A DNA stretch of 64,000 nt from NCBI GenBank assembly GCA_038277395.1, contig CM076190.1:187924001-187988000 (forward strand). The letters run 5' to 3'. Positions 12,606-23,579 of the stretch are shown piece by piece. How positions within the stretch are numbered: position 1 is the stretch's first letter; each line of letters begins with the position of its first letter. The position numbers and the translations under genes were made by a program. The DNA comes from Dryocosmus kuriphilus. Lineage: Eukaryota > Arthropoda > Insecta > Hymenoptera > Cynipidae. The notes under the pieces were generated by a model. It was not told the DNA's origin. It saw only the letters and a program-made list of their open reading frames with translations, and searched no databases.

Positions 12606-13375
12606 ACTCTCCATCGGCTTGTATACTAAAATATAAGAGCATAAATACAATGGGCAATGACGTCATCATGCAGATTTGAACGTGTTTTACCCCTCTCTCT
12701 ATCACTGATCTCATTATTTTGCAGTCATTGATCCTAGAAGTTTATAGGCGCGAGAATTCCATATGTATGAATCACTCATCTCCATTTATTTCGCCAGGCA
12801 TGCGCTAAGATACGCGATGACGTCATCCTGAAGGTTTGAACATGGTTTCCCCTCTCTCTCTCTCTCTCTCAAACACTGGCCTCATTATTTTGATGGCATT
12901 GTCGGTATGAGAAGGGAAGGAGGAACAAAAGCGGAGTCTCGATATTGCACAATAAGGTTAGATTACACAATAGAAGCTCGACAAGTTTCATCACGTTACG
13001 CAAGATGATGCAGTAATTTAAAATCTCAAAATAATTAGATATTGAAAAACAACCATTTTTCTGGGTTGTACTCAAGAAATACAATCACTTTTCCCTCTTG
13101 TAAAATTCCGTACGACTAATAGTTCCTGAATCCAAACTCAAAATCTAAACTCGAAAATCTCAAAAGAAACAGATATTGAAAAAAAGAAATTTTTCTGGGT
13201 TGTGCTCAAGAAATGCAATCACTTTCCCTCTTGTAAAATTCCGTACGACTAACAGTTCTTGAACCAAACTCAAAATCTAAACTCGAAAATCTCAAAATCA
13301 TCAGATATTGAAAACAACAATTTTTCTGGGTTATGCTCAAGAAATGCAATCACTTTTCCCTGTAGCGTAAGTTAG
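12331..13375 (+). repeat. Inner Polinton left terminal inverted repeat
   Basis: Reverse complement of 33236-34195. Landmarks shared by both arms are CTCGGTCGGTAAGGTAG, ATCGCCGATAGATGGCGCCA, a (CT)n tract (12562-12592), two TGACGTCA palindromes and the CTGGGTTGTGCTCAAGAAAT repeat module. Two diverged copies of a GACAGTCGGTRTTACCCT sequence lie near the left tip. Polinton TIRs are where the terminal protein primes replication. Confidence 0.85.
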
Positions 13376-14040
13376 AATCTTAGATTGTAAATACGTCGAG
13401 CGAAGCAAAGATTTCAAAGAGAAAAAAAGCTGCAAGTATAACTTACGTTAAATTCGACAAGCAGCGGCTGTTCGACGTTCGGAATAGTTCAGAGGTGCAT
13501 GCTGCGGTTTGCGGAGGTCTCCCGCTGTATCGAGATCCGGTAACAATTGTTTAAATAATTAATTTTTTTTATTTCAAAATCAGAAAGAGCACATGCGTTT
13601 CACCCAAGAGGGGTATATACTTGCATTCATGCAAAGGGGTCTCTAATTTCTGCCGTGATAAAAGAACAAAATTTGTGTAAACATTCGCTTCATTCTGTTT
13701 CCTGATATGCCTCCTTTTAACATCAGGATACACGCTCTCACATTTTGAATTACTTCCTCCATTTCAGTTACTGGGTGACCAGATGTCATAAGGAAAAACA
13801 AATAATTTTTTCTGTAACATTCAGATTTAGTCAGATGTTGAAAAACAACAATTTTTCTGGGTTGTGCTTAAGAAATGCAATCACTTTTCGCTCTTGTAAA
13901 ATTCCGTACGACTAATAGTTTCTGAATCAAAACTCGAAAATCTCAAAATAATCAGATATTGAAAAACAACAATTTTTCTAGATTGCGCTCAAGAAATGCA
14001 ATCACTTTTCTCTGTAGCGTAAGTCAGAATACATTCCTTA
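13016..14040 (+). repeat. About 125-bp subterminal tandem repeats
   Basis: Three copies lie at 13016-13375 and two at 13818-14030. They share AAATCTCAAAATAATCAGAT, TTTTTCTGGGTTGTGCTCAA and AAAATTCCGTACGACTAAYA. They are separated by a unique 440-bp block (13376-13815). The right TIR has two inverted copies (33251-33535). 14040-14320 repeats TIR features again (a CT-rich stretch and a pyrimidine-rich CGCTTCCCCTC repeat). No gene seen. Confidence 0.8.
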
Positions 14041-14594
14041 TTACTATCAAGGTTATGTATTGGAATTTACTTCTCGAAAATTCTCCCTCTCTCTCTATCT
14101 CTCTCACTCTCCATCAGCTTCAAGTTTCCCTCAGACGCGGCGCTTCCTCTCATCGGCTTCCGCTTCCCCTCTCACCCGCCATTTCCCCTCATCAGGTTCC
14201 GCTTCCCCTCCGACGCGGCATCTCTAGACAGGTTTCGACACGCATGATGACGTAATATTTCAAACCTGTTGGAACACACATAATGATGCAATTTTTCGAC
14301 ACGCATAGATTATAAAGGTAAATTTATTAAAATACTTACCTGTAATTTAACGATAAAAGGAGTTAACAATATTGGAAATTTCTACCCATCGATGTTCCAA
14401 AGTCCCTCGATGTTATTATAGAAAGAAATTCAACCCATCGATGTGTTGGATATCCATCGTTGAAAAACGAGTAAGGAAAATCAAAGCGAACTTTTATATA
14501 TGAATTTAAACTAAATAAATTTAACTTATCTATAAACTAAAATTAAGAAATAAGTACACAGATAATGTATCAGTAAATGTTATAATTTATTTAC

Positions 14595-14879
14595 TCAGTC
14601 AACATATTGAAATCCGAACATGTTGTATTTACCACCAAAGTAGTAAAAGGAAAGTTTTTTCTTCTGAGCAGCAATTTCCAGTTTCTCAAATGTGTCCATG
14701 TATTGTGGATTTTCAAAGGTTTTGTTTATTCGGTTCGGTAAGTATACTAACATCTCGTTGTCCAACTCGGTCATGAATTTTGTTCCATATTTTGTTTGAA
14801 CTTTCATGATTTTTGTGACAGCATATTTTTTCTTCACTGTAAGATCAGCCAGTGACGTCACTGGGAGAATATTTTCCAA
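14595..14879 (-). CDS. Small OB-like Polinton protein, copy 1
   Basis: This is a 94-aa intact ATG ORF. Its core reads LTVKKKYAVTKIMKVQTKYG followed by a hydrophobic strand, then VYLPNRI and a C-terminal YYFGGKYN. The 102-aa ORF at 18393-18701 has the same pattern (LEINKKCTITNLKR, STKYGTRF, VFLPGRKI, MQYLGGHYN), so the two are paralogues about 4 kb apart. The alternating short strands suggest an OB-fold, perhaps single-stranded DNA binding; that is inference. It is one of the few uninterrupted ORFs in the element. Confidence 0.65.
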   Translation of the reverse strand: MENILPVTSLADLTVKKKYAVTKIMKVQTKYGTKFMTELDNEMLVYLPNRINKTFENPQYMDTFEKLEIAAQKKKLSFYYFGGKYNMFGFQYVD

Positions 14880-15008
14880 TCAGCCACCTCTGTTTACAAC
14901 GCTGAGATTCATTTTATTCTTCTCTGAGATAATAAATTCATTGATTTTGCACCCTCAATGTTCGAAGATAGGCTTAAGTCTCTGTAATTTTATGCTGCTT
15001 TTATAGAA

Positions 15009-15600
15009 TAGAAACCCCCACTCTACCTACACTCCAGAAGGTTCGAGAAGCTCAACAAGTCTTAACACGTTTCGCAAGATGATGCAACGATTTCTCCCAC
15101 CAGAATCTTCTAGAAGGTACTGTGCAGAAAGTGTGAGTATGTGTGTGTGTGTATTTGTGTAGGTTTTCGACGAGTTTCAACAAGTTTTAACACGCCTGAA
15201 CTTGCTTTCATCACATATTTTTAAAGTCCCTTGATGCTCGGAGTGTGAAATTCAACCCATCGTTGTGATGAAAATCTACCGTTGTTGTTTAAAGAAAGGA
15301 AATTCCATCGGTGAAATTTTAGCAAAGCGAAAAAAAACAACAAATCAAAACTTTTTTCAATTTTCTCTTAATTAAATTAAAGTAATGCAAAGCGAAAAAA
15401 AACGTCAGAAATTTGAAATCAACTCATTTTTTATTTTTTTCTATTTTCTTATCTATAAATTAAAACTATGTAATGATTACACAGACAGTTTATCTTTTCA
15501 TATTATGATTTATTACTAAAAATTTTTTTTCAATACAAAAATTTTATCTTGAACAGTATTGAATAAGTACTAATATTCTTATGTCGGCTGTGTATATCTA
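15009..15600. other. Noncoding stretch left of the PLE-related repeats
   Basis: I see no gene. There are scraps resembling the subterminal sequence (CGCAAGATGATGCAACGA at about 15067, related to GCAAGATGATGCAGTAATTT at about 13000), a short TG repeat near 15135, and AT-rich DNA. Confidence 0.6.
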
Positions 15601-16530
15601 AAAATTGTAAGTAAAATTTCGTCGGGTTTTCAGCCAATTTTTTGTAGAATGTAGAAAAAACCAAACGAAGATACGATGAAAAAAATCCAATTTAATATTC
15701 AAAAAGGTCAAAAAGAGATAAAAGGAAAAAAATTCGTAGTGATAATCGAAGAAAAAAATGGATACAGAATTTGTAAAAAACTTTGCAAACATACCTTGAA
15801 GACATTAAAACATTTTTTGTTGCAAAAATCGAAAGAATGAGGATTTACGCGACGAAATTCCGTTTCTCGCGCCATTCTGGGAAGCGCATGATGCATTGCC
15901 ATATCGAGTAAAAACGCTTGTGGTAGAGGGTCCTGCATAGCATATCGGGGAAAAATTCGTTTGCCGTACGCGTCGTCATGCGCAGTGGGCATCTTTCGAC
16001 GAGTCAATTTCGTCAGAAAAGGTAGTAGAACAGAATCTATTCTCACGCTCTCTCTCTCTCCCACTTTCTTTCTCGTAACAAGTGCGCTTACTTCGTGGCT
16101 TACTCTTTCGTACCAAAGCAGACTCAATCGACATTCACAAATTGTAAAAATTGCTTTTTTGACCGGTCCCTCTCTGCTCGTTATTTCCCATGAATGACGC
16201 GAGAAATCGAAATTTCGTCGCGTAAATTACTGTGTGAACGTTGAAGCCGAACACAATGTACTATAACCTCAAATAACTCGAAAAACGTATCGATGTACAA
16301 AGAGTAGTCGTATTAAAATTCAACTGATATAAAAATGACAAAAGTCACTGATTGAGCAAGCATTTTTTAGTTGTTTTATTCAGAGCAAAACAATGGCTCT
16401 GAATCATTTTTAGTGAAATTCACATTTTTGAAAGAGTTGCTGTGGAGAATGACGTGAATGGACAGAGGGCAATCGACATACTGAAGCGAAAACGGAGTTT
16501 ACAATAGAGATGCTTGTCGATGGTTTAAAA
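15600..16530 (-). repeat. Left member of an inverted repeat pair around a Penelope-like fragment
   Basis: 15600-15800 and 16240-16515 are the reverse complement of 19527-19840 and 19265-19525. Between them, 15840-16230 is a GC-richer unique insert with a (CT)n tract; it has ORFs in several frames that I do not recognise. The paired sequences probably represent terminal repeats of the Penelope-like element in opposite orientations. Confidence 0.65.
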
Positions 16531-16599
16531 CCACAAATGAGAATTAGCGCGCCAAAGTCAAAGTAGTTTGAAAAGTCAAAATGAAAAATTATTTTGTAT

Positions 16600-17870
16600 T
16601 TAATGTAAGATACAATTATAAATGCTATTGATGTTCATAGTTTCAGTTTTTAAATTGATAGATATTTTAGAAAATTTATTGATAAAAATAGATTCTAAAA
16701 TTCTTCTTTTGTGAATATTATTTTCTCTAGATAAAATTTTAATATTTTTGTAATCGAAGTCAAAATAGTGTCCGAAGTGCCATGAATGTTGTGATAAACC
16801 TTTGTTTAAATTAGCCAAAATACAATCTCTTTTATGTTCTGAAATTCGAGTTTTTAGACGGCGACCAGTTCCAACAATATATACTTTATTGCATTGATGA
16901 CATTTAATTAAATATACAACTCCAGATAGATCTTAAACCTTATCAAAATCTTTATTTTTATAAACAAAATTATTTAAGCTATGGCTGTTTTTAAACTAAA
17001 GGATAATTATTAAGCTGAAGTATTTCTTGTATATATTTTAAGTTTTCTTTGTAAAATTTTTTGTCACTCAATTTTAAGTTACGATCAACTAAGCCTTTGA
17101 TTACTTCAATTTTTTGACAATTCATGTGATGAGACTCAAAGTTTAAAAATCTGCAACAGTTTTTAGGTTTTTTGTACCAGTTAGTAATAAGGCAATTATC
17201 CATTTTTATAATAGATAGATCAAGAAAATTTAAATTGTTATTATTTTAAACATCTATAGTAAATTGGATAGACTCTTCAATACTATTGAATGTCAAAAGC
17301 AGATCGTTTATTTTATTTGTTGGAACAATTGTGAAAATATCGTCAACGTACCTTTTGTAAAAAATAGGCTTGAAAGATAATTTATTTAAAACTCTAATTT
17401 CAATGTCGTTTAAAACCAGATTATAAACAATAGATGAGAAAGGAGAACTCATTGGGCAACCTGAAATTTGTTGATAAAATTTGTTATTAAATGAAAAAAC
17501 AGTGTTATTGAAAATTGTTCGTGTAGCGATTAAAATTTCATTTTTTGATATTTTAGTTAAATTTTTCGATTCAAATTTAGTTATTCTTCAATACAATCTA
17601 AAGCCAAATCCAAAGGTATACTATCGAACATGGAAACGACATCAAGAGATACTAAAAAATGTGTTTTTGGTACAATTATGTTTCTTAATTTATTTTTAAA
17701 ATCAAAACTATTTTTGACAAAAGACTCAGTTGTTGTTAATAAAAAAACTGCATTATTGACAGAACTGCCTTTATGTTAAAAACTCATAGCAGTATAGTAG
17801 CAAAAGCTTATGCTCTTCCTAAAACTCACAAACCGAATTTAAAATGGAGACTTATTGTTATTGTTTCAAT
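16600..17870 (-). pseudogene. Penelope-like retroelement: reverse transcriptase plus GIY-YIG endonuclease
   Basis: On the minus strand, in order: SLDVVSMFDSIP (RT motif A, about 17600-17640), GCPMSSPFSSIVYNLVL (motif B), YKRYVDDIFTIVP (motif C, near 17340), FLNFESHH with WYKKP, and finally VYLIKCHQCNKVYIVGTGRR followed by RISEHKRD (about 16900-16830), a GIY-YIG nuclease. That domain order is characteristic of Penelope-like elements. Several stops split it. A short plus-strand piece at 17766-17870 reads ALPKTHKPNLKWRLIV, the N-terminal RT region in the opposite direction, so the copy is rearranged or composed of two inverted fragments. Confidence 0.85.
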
Positions 17871-18302
17871 AATAGTGTCTTTTGTACGTTGAAAAGGCAT
17901 AACACTTTGTTCCAGCAGATACCGGTTGATGCAGAGAATGACTTCCTGGAGAACAGCAAACGTTGCTTCTTGTAGTACAAATGGATAATATCTTCGAGTT
18001 TCAACTTCTTCATTTTGTTCCAAAATCACTATATAGTATCCATAAGATATAGTCATGTACATACGGAAATTTCCACAATCGATACACTGTTGCCTCTCTT
18101 GACCATCAAAGTACAATGAAATGATGTTGAAATGGCTTTTGAACAATTTCCACTCTTCAGGGTTGAAGGTTATACTTGCACAAGGATGACTGGATTGTAG
18201 TTTCGCTGATGAGACTAACTTTCCATCTTTTTTAAATTCAGCACCAGCAACAATTTGTTTTGTGAAGGATGAATTCAGACTGTATGTAGTGGAATGTAAC
18301 AT
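17866..18302 (-). CDS. Conserved Polinton protein of unknown function, 3' end cut by PLE insertion
   Basis: The open frame runs to 17826 (158 codons), but the last dozen or so codons read into Penelope-like sequence, so the genuine 3' end is near 17866 or lost. Recognisable stretches are TKQIVAGAEFKKDGKLVSSA, FNPEEWKLFKSHF and YYPFVLQEATF. This pattern recurs in arthropod Polinton-type elements, but I know no assigned function. It follows the OB-like gene at 18701-18393 by 91 bases on the same strand, suggesting joint transcription. Confidence 0.6.
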
Positions 18303-18392
18303 TTGATTTCATGGTGTATAACTCATGATGATGATGTTGATCACTCGGAAGGCTTTCATTGGCTGAGCATAAGTGCAACAAAACTTCACACT

Positions 18393-18701
18393 TTATGTAT
18401 TTTTCTTCATAAATTCAATAGAATTATAATGTCCGCCCAAATACTGCATGCATAGGTCACCATCTTCACTAGCTTTTTTTAGTTCTAGAAACAGATTTTC
18501 ATCTTCTGTGAGTAGATCAATTTTTCTGCCTGGCAAAAAAACTGAGAAATTATTTTCCACAGTTATGAAGAATCTCGTCCCATATTTTGTTGAAGCTCTC
18601 TTTAGATTTGTGATTGTGCACTTTTTATTTATTTCTAATTCGCTCAGTTTTTTCGTAGGTGGGAATTCTTTCTTGAAGGCAATTTTGTTTGAGTTTCGCA
18701 A
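18393..18701 (-). CDS. Small OB-like Polinton protein, copy 2
   Basis: This is a 102-aa ORF, paralogous to the one at 14595-14879 (shared TKYGTRF/TKYGTKF and YLGGHYN/YFGGKYN). It has a Lys/Phe-rich N-terminus (KIAFKKEFPPTKK). It is intact. A role in DNA binding during element replication is possible but inferred only from size, basic charge and predicted strand pattern. Confidence 0.6.
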   Translation of the reverse strand: MRNSNKIAFKKEFPPTKKLSELEINKKCTITNLKRASTKYGTRFFITVENNFSVFLPGRKIDLLTEDENLFLELKKASEDGDLCMQYLGGHYNSIEFMKKNT

Positions 18702-19264
18702 AATCCATCTTCACTATTTTTTAATTCGTCGTCACCGAGAGTCACAGTATTCAAGTTCCTTGTTAAATTTTGTATGTCTGATCGTACTTGTATCACTCTT
18801 TTCAGTTCTTGAATATTTTTTAATAATATGTTGAAACCAGGTTTTTAGAGATTCATACTGCTCTCTACTAGAATACACAATATGATGCAATAAAGTTCTA
18901 GAAGCTTCTAGACTGCAGACAAAAGAAAATACGTTTGCTATACGTTTACTTTATTCTATTCCACTTCATCCCGTCCTTCCTCCTCCTCATCTATTTTAAC
19001 GCCTATATGACAAATTGTCTTCTTTAAAGGATCCCACAAGATTCTTACTACATATTTTATAATAATTTCAAATATCCCAGATACAGATAAATAAATGTCA
19101 GCGAGAGTATTTTTCGCCAATTTCGTGCTTGGTGACGTCATATCGGACATTCTAGAAGCTTAGCACGGACATTAATCACTTCAGCTCTCGAACGGCTTCG
19201 AAGCTCTAGAAAGCTGGTAAGGTAGGAATTTGCGTCCAGAATGCCCTAAGCTATACTACTCATC

Positions 19265-19840
19265 TCTACTGTAAACTCTGTTTTCGCTTCAGTATCTCGA
19301 ATGTCCTCTGTCCATTCACGTCATTCTCCGCAACAACTCTTTCAAAAATGTGAATTTCACTGAAAATGATTCAGAGCCATTGTTTTGCTCTGAATAAAAC
19401 AACTAAAAATTTTTTTCTTAATCAGTGACTTTTGTCATTTTTATATCAGTTGAATTTTAATACGACTACTTTTTGTACATCGATATGTTTTTCGAGTTAT
19501 TTGAGGTTACATCCTCATTCTTTCGATTTTTGCAACACAAAATGTTTTAATATCTTCAAGGTATGTTTATAAAGTTTTTTCCAAATTCTGTATCCACTTT
19601 TTTCTTCGATTATCACTACGAATTTTTTTCCCTTTATTTCTTTTGTAGATGTTATTAATCTTTTAAATCTTCCTGATGATGACCCGCAATGTGTGTCGAA
19701 ACATTGAAGAAGTTTGCCAAGGACCTTTTTGAATATTAAATTGGATTTTTTTCATCATATCTTTGCTTGACCTTTTCTATTCTACAAAAAATTTGCTGAA
19801 AGACCGACGAAATTTTACTTAAAATTTTTACAAAAGTTTT
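19265..19840 (+). repeat. Right member of the PLE inverted repeat pair, with ribozyme-like core
   Basis: Inverted relative to 15600-16515. At about 19672-19706 it reads CTGATGATGACCC, then GTGTGTCGAAACATT, matching the two conserved boxes of a hammerhead ribozyme (CTGATGA and GAAAC) with a weak 3-bp stem II. Penelope-like elements are known to carry hammerhead motifs in their terminal repeats. The left copy lacks this block. Confidence 0.55.
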
Positions 19841-19911
19841 ATTTGACATTGAATTGAAACCAATTAAAACCTAACTTAGGCTGTATAACGTAAATTTTTT
19901 CTTTGCACATA

Positions 19912-21368
19912 CACTGTTAAAAATGTTTTGAAATTTCAAGCACTTTCATACACAAAAGTGTCTGAAATTTCAAAACTTCTGTGTCTGAAATAAAATTAAT
20001 GCATTTGTGATTTAAAGTTTCAAACCGTTTATGTATGAAATAAATTTCATGCAAAAGTACATGAAATTCACGAAGGACTGTTTGAAAACTGCAGCAAATA
20101 TGATTGCAATTTCATACATATATAGGTACCTTAAGCCGAATTCCTATAAAAGTTTTTAAAATTTTCAACAGGCTTAATTGAAGTTTAATAGATTTTTACC
20201 TTATTTTTTATTTAATTACTTGTGTATGACATTTAAAACAAAATATGGTGAAATTTTATACACATTTATTTGAAAAATGCACTTGATATTGTCTGAAAAA
20301 TACATTAGACTGTTTTGAAATTCAATGTAAGTATTCTTTAAATAAGCTCAATAAACATCTGGTAGAAAAATCCAATAAATAATTTGATATTTAATACGAA
20401 TCTTTATAAAATATATCACTCAAAATTATTACTATTGGTCTTGTGGAATATTTACCGATATTGGTTAAATAATTTTCAATAATTTAAACAAGCTTAATTT
20501 TGTTCAAACAATTATTTTTTTCATAAAATTAATGCTATTGGCCTGATGTATTATTTTATAGTCTTATTTAATTAATTTTAAATTATTTAAACAAAGTATG
20601 TTTTCTTAATACAAGTGTTTCAATTTTCATATAAATTAGTCATATTTGATATAAAAATGTATGAAATTTCAAGCAAATATGTTTGAAAATTCATACACAA
20701 TTGTGTTTGAATTTTCAAATAAGTTAGTGAGATTTTTTAGGCTCTGCCTACATGGGAACTACTACCGGTAGGTGGCTACCGCGAGTCGGTCAAGTCTTTC
20801 ACGCAAGTACGCGGGGGTCTCGGATTGTACTTATTGGTGGTCAGTTCCCATACTCCTCAGGGCGTCTGAGGTAGGGTCCGTCCACATTACCACACTGATG
20901 AGTCCAGTGGCGGACCCGGGATGAAACTATCAGGCGTTTTGATAGACTGCAGTGCACCGCTATATGCGTCTCATCGAGACGTGGTGCGCCTGCGCCTAGC
21001 TTAAATATAAATATAGCACTTCGCTATAATTTAATATAAAATGTATAAAATTTCAAGCAAATGCGTTTGAAACTGCATACACAAAAGTGTTGGAATTTTC
21101 ACATAAGTTAGTGAGATTTAATATAAAAATTTATGAAATTTCAAATAAATGTGTTTGAAAATTCATACATAAAAATATTCGAATTTTCAAAAAATTTAGT
21201 GAGATTTAATATAAAAATGTATGAAATTTCAAACAAATGTATTTGAAATTTCATAAACAAAAAGTGTTTGAATTTTCACACAAACGTGTTGTAGATTTAA
21301 GATACTTGTATATGATAATTGCTTCACACATAAATGCATTAACTTTCAGACAAAAATTTTTAACAGTG
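19912..21368 (+). mobile_element. CACTG...CAGTG MITE with TA target duplication
   Basis: The ends are CACTGTTAAAAATGTTTTG and the inverse of CACTGTTAAAAATTTTTGTC, flanked by TA on each side (19910-19911 and 21369-21370). The interior is a series of diverged short palindromic units of the type GAAATTTCAAACAAATGTG / TTTGAAATTTCATACACAAA. There is no transposase. A GC-rich insertion occupies 20733-21010. The superfamily is uncertain (CACTA-like ends, but a 2-bp target site). Confidence 0.65.
20733..21010 (+). mobile_element. GC-rich retroelement-like insertion in the MITE
   Basis: This block of about 280 bp has base composition unlike the AT-rich host. It interrupts the MITE repeat between AGTGAGATTT and TTTAATATAAAA. 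It contains CTGATGAGTCC, GGACCCGGGATGAAAC and a perfect 6-bp hairpin (CTATCA/TGATAG), and ends in TATAGCACTTCGCTATA. It looks like a fragment of a short non-LTR element or SINE; I cannot name it. Confidence 0.4.
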
Positions 21369-21482
21369 TAGAGCTGGACAAATACTACTCCCAATTCAAT
21401 CCGATTAAAACCGATTAAGCTAGCGGTTTGGGTCTCTGATTGAAAACAATTTCAAAATCATCATTCATTCCGATTGAAGAAA

Positions 21483-22054
21483 TCATTTCCTCATAATTAT
21501 CACAACTTTCATTTCCTCTTCATTAACTTTGTCCACTTGATCGATATCACTTTGAGAGTAATTCCTGATGGTTGGTTGATCCTCAGGAGTCAAAAACCAG
21601 GTCCTGAGGGCAAGAGTATTTTTAACTGCACAGTTTTCATTCCAGTACGAGTGTGGTGATTGCACCTGACGGAGAGTGAGTTAGATAATTTATGGAGCGC
21701 AGGACAACCCTGATCTACCGGATCAGTCACCTATTGCAGAAACTGCTCCAAATACTTTTTCTTTTACAATCCTTTGACGTAGATCGCATTAGTACCATGT
21801 AGTGTGTCTCAAATCAAAGACCTCACTTCCTCATAGGGTATATCTCCAGCCATCCATTCGAGACCATGATAATTGCGCGTCAGCCACAAATTTTCACTCC
21901 TGTATCGGGCAGTCAACATATGCCAGTGGCACGGCTGTTGAAACAAGTAAACCACAGGTTGACGGTCTTCCTGGAGAGGAACTACAGCTAACTCCTTGAC
22001 AGCAAACTGGTTAATGGGCTTTCTGGAGCCTTGCACATCTACTATAAAGTCCAT
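21483..22054 (-). pseudogene. Conserved DVQG-type Polinton protein, broken
   Basis: From the ATG at 22054 the reading begins MDFIVDVQG, followed by VKELAVVPLQE, WLTRNYHGLEW and GDIPYEEV. It continues through a YVKGL stretch with in-frame stops (about 21800-21660). It ends with the open piece HSYWNENCAVKNTLALRTWF (21660-21483). Proteins with this succession of motifs are common in insect genomes and large elements; no biochemical role is known to me. It lies 118 bases downstream of the capsid gene on the same strand. At least two stops and a possible frameshift disable it. Confidence 0.6.
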
Positions 22055-22171
22055 TTCGATGCAAACTGAATTCCACTCGCTGCAATCATTTCTTTTGTAA
22101 CATTTCCCCACCACCACTGCTAGCACTAGCCAACCACCACTTCTAGCAATTCCCCCAGCACTACTTTCATC

Positions 22172-23577
22172 CTAAATCAACTTTTTCACACTACCACTGA
22201 GAGGTTGGTATTGAATAATACGATCATGTATGATGAGGCAGTAGGCTGATGTTTCAGCGGGAAAATTGTCTCCAGATTCAAATTCCAAACGAACATCTAC
22301 TGAGGCCTGTTTGAGAAACTCATTTTTTTTAGCAATCAATAACAATTAGGGGAGCGTGTTCTTTGAAATCGTTTTTCTTCAACATCGGTTCAGGCTCTTT
22401 GCTACAGTAGGCTGTCTGAAAGTTTGCATATATTTCAAACAATAGTGCAAACTGATTATGATTAATCTTTAAGTTCAGATTGCCGTACGGACAGTACTGC
22501 GAATTGAAAAACACTTTCACATATGTTATATTGCAATGGTCGAAATGATTAGCATATCTTGCTCGCCTATCCTCTCTGCCTGTCTGGAAACCCAGGATAA
22601 CGTAACGTGGTTTCTCCAATTGAGTTGAATTTTTCTACAATTCCCATGGGCGAAAACTCACAGTGGTCAGGGGGTCTTTTTCAATAAAGTTTAACAGCTG
22701 TATCTTCTGTTGATCTGAAGCCATTACATATGGAATCATCCACTCCACTTTTTAAATCGTGATCCTAAACTGTTCTTCGTTTCCAGGATCTGCTCGCTCT
22801 TGAATGATTGCGTTCAAGTCACTGCGTGATCTTGTCATGATAAGTTTATGCTTTGCATTCACAACAATTTCTCGAAAGTCTTCGGCGAATCCCGGGATCA
22901 TACTGAGCGGTATAGTAACATCAAAGTATCTCTCCTCATTGGTGAGACGTTCTGTACCTTCTGGGATGCCTATCCATCCTGCATTCTCCATAAGATAACT
23001 TTGTTCAGGAGTGAGAGAGATGTAACCTCTTATGGTGGTTGTGAGACCGACATTTTTACAACGATCAATCTCAACACCATTGAGTTCATAGCAAATTTCA
23101 TCAAACGGACATCAAATGGCATTGCTCACAAAATTCGTAGCAGTAGCAGCTCTAACTCCGTCATTCCTTGTCAGTCTTCCATACACGTGCAGTGAACTCT
23201 TGCTGGAAAGCATACACAAATCTTGATGCTGAACAGCGATTCGAATTTCATTACTGTTGTAGAATGATGATGAGGCATAAGGCTGATGTGCATGAATCTC
23301 ATAGTGGGCGATTGACTCGTCAAATCTCACTGGTGCTTGAATATTCAATATTTCCTCCACTTTGTTTGTTGTTACAACAGATTGAGATAACAAATATTTT
23401 GAATGGACGTTTCAATTTCTTTCTCCACGTGTTTCTTTGACCTTGTGGCCTAGCTGTTTCAGACGAAACACGTTTTGAAGTGTTAGCACCTTGCGTGCTG
23501 GTCGAGAGCTGACCTTTGTCTGGCATGTTATCTCCCTTATACATATAAGCTCCTTTCAGATTGTACACAATACCCAT
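22172..23577 (-). pseudogene. Polinton major capsid protein (double jelly-roll type), broken
   Basis: The N-terminal piece from 23577 is Lys/Arg-rich. After a frameshift near 23390 the reading continues RFDESIAHYEIHAHQPYASS. Further pieces are YFDVTIPLSMIPGFAEDF (22991-22752), KPRYVILGFQTGRE and HFDHCNITYVKVFFNSQYCP (22619-22329), and a tail ending SGSVKKLI with stop at 22172. Together the pieces span about 460 residues in the order expected of the Polinton major capsid protein, which builds the icosahedral shell. Several stops and frame changes separate them. Confidence 0.82.
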
Positions 23578-23579
23578 TG

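Noticed and set aside
15708..16127. A 139-codon minus-strand ORF
   Set aside because: It runs across a (CT)n tract and into inverted-repeat sequence; I recognise no domain and its second half is repeat shadow.
20890..20960. Possible hammerhead ribozyme in the GC-rich insertion (CTGATGAGTCC ... GATGAAAC)
   Set aside because: Stem II (GTCC/GGAC) is separated from GAAAC by seven extra bases and the position after the CTATCA/TGATAG hairpin lacks an NUH cleavage triplet.
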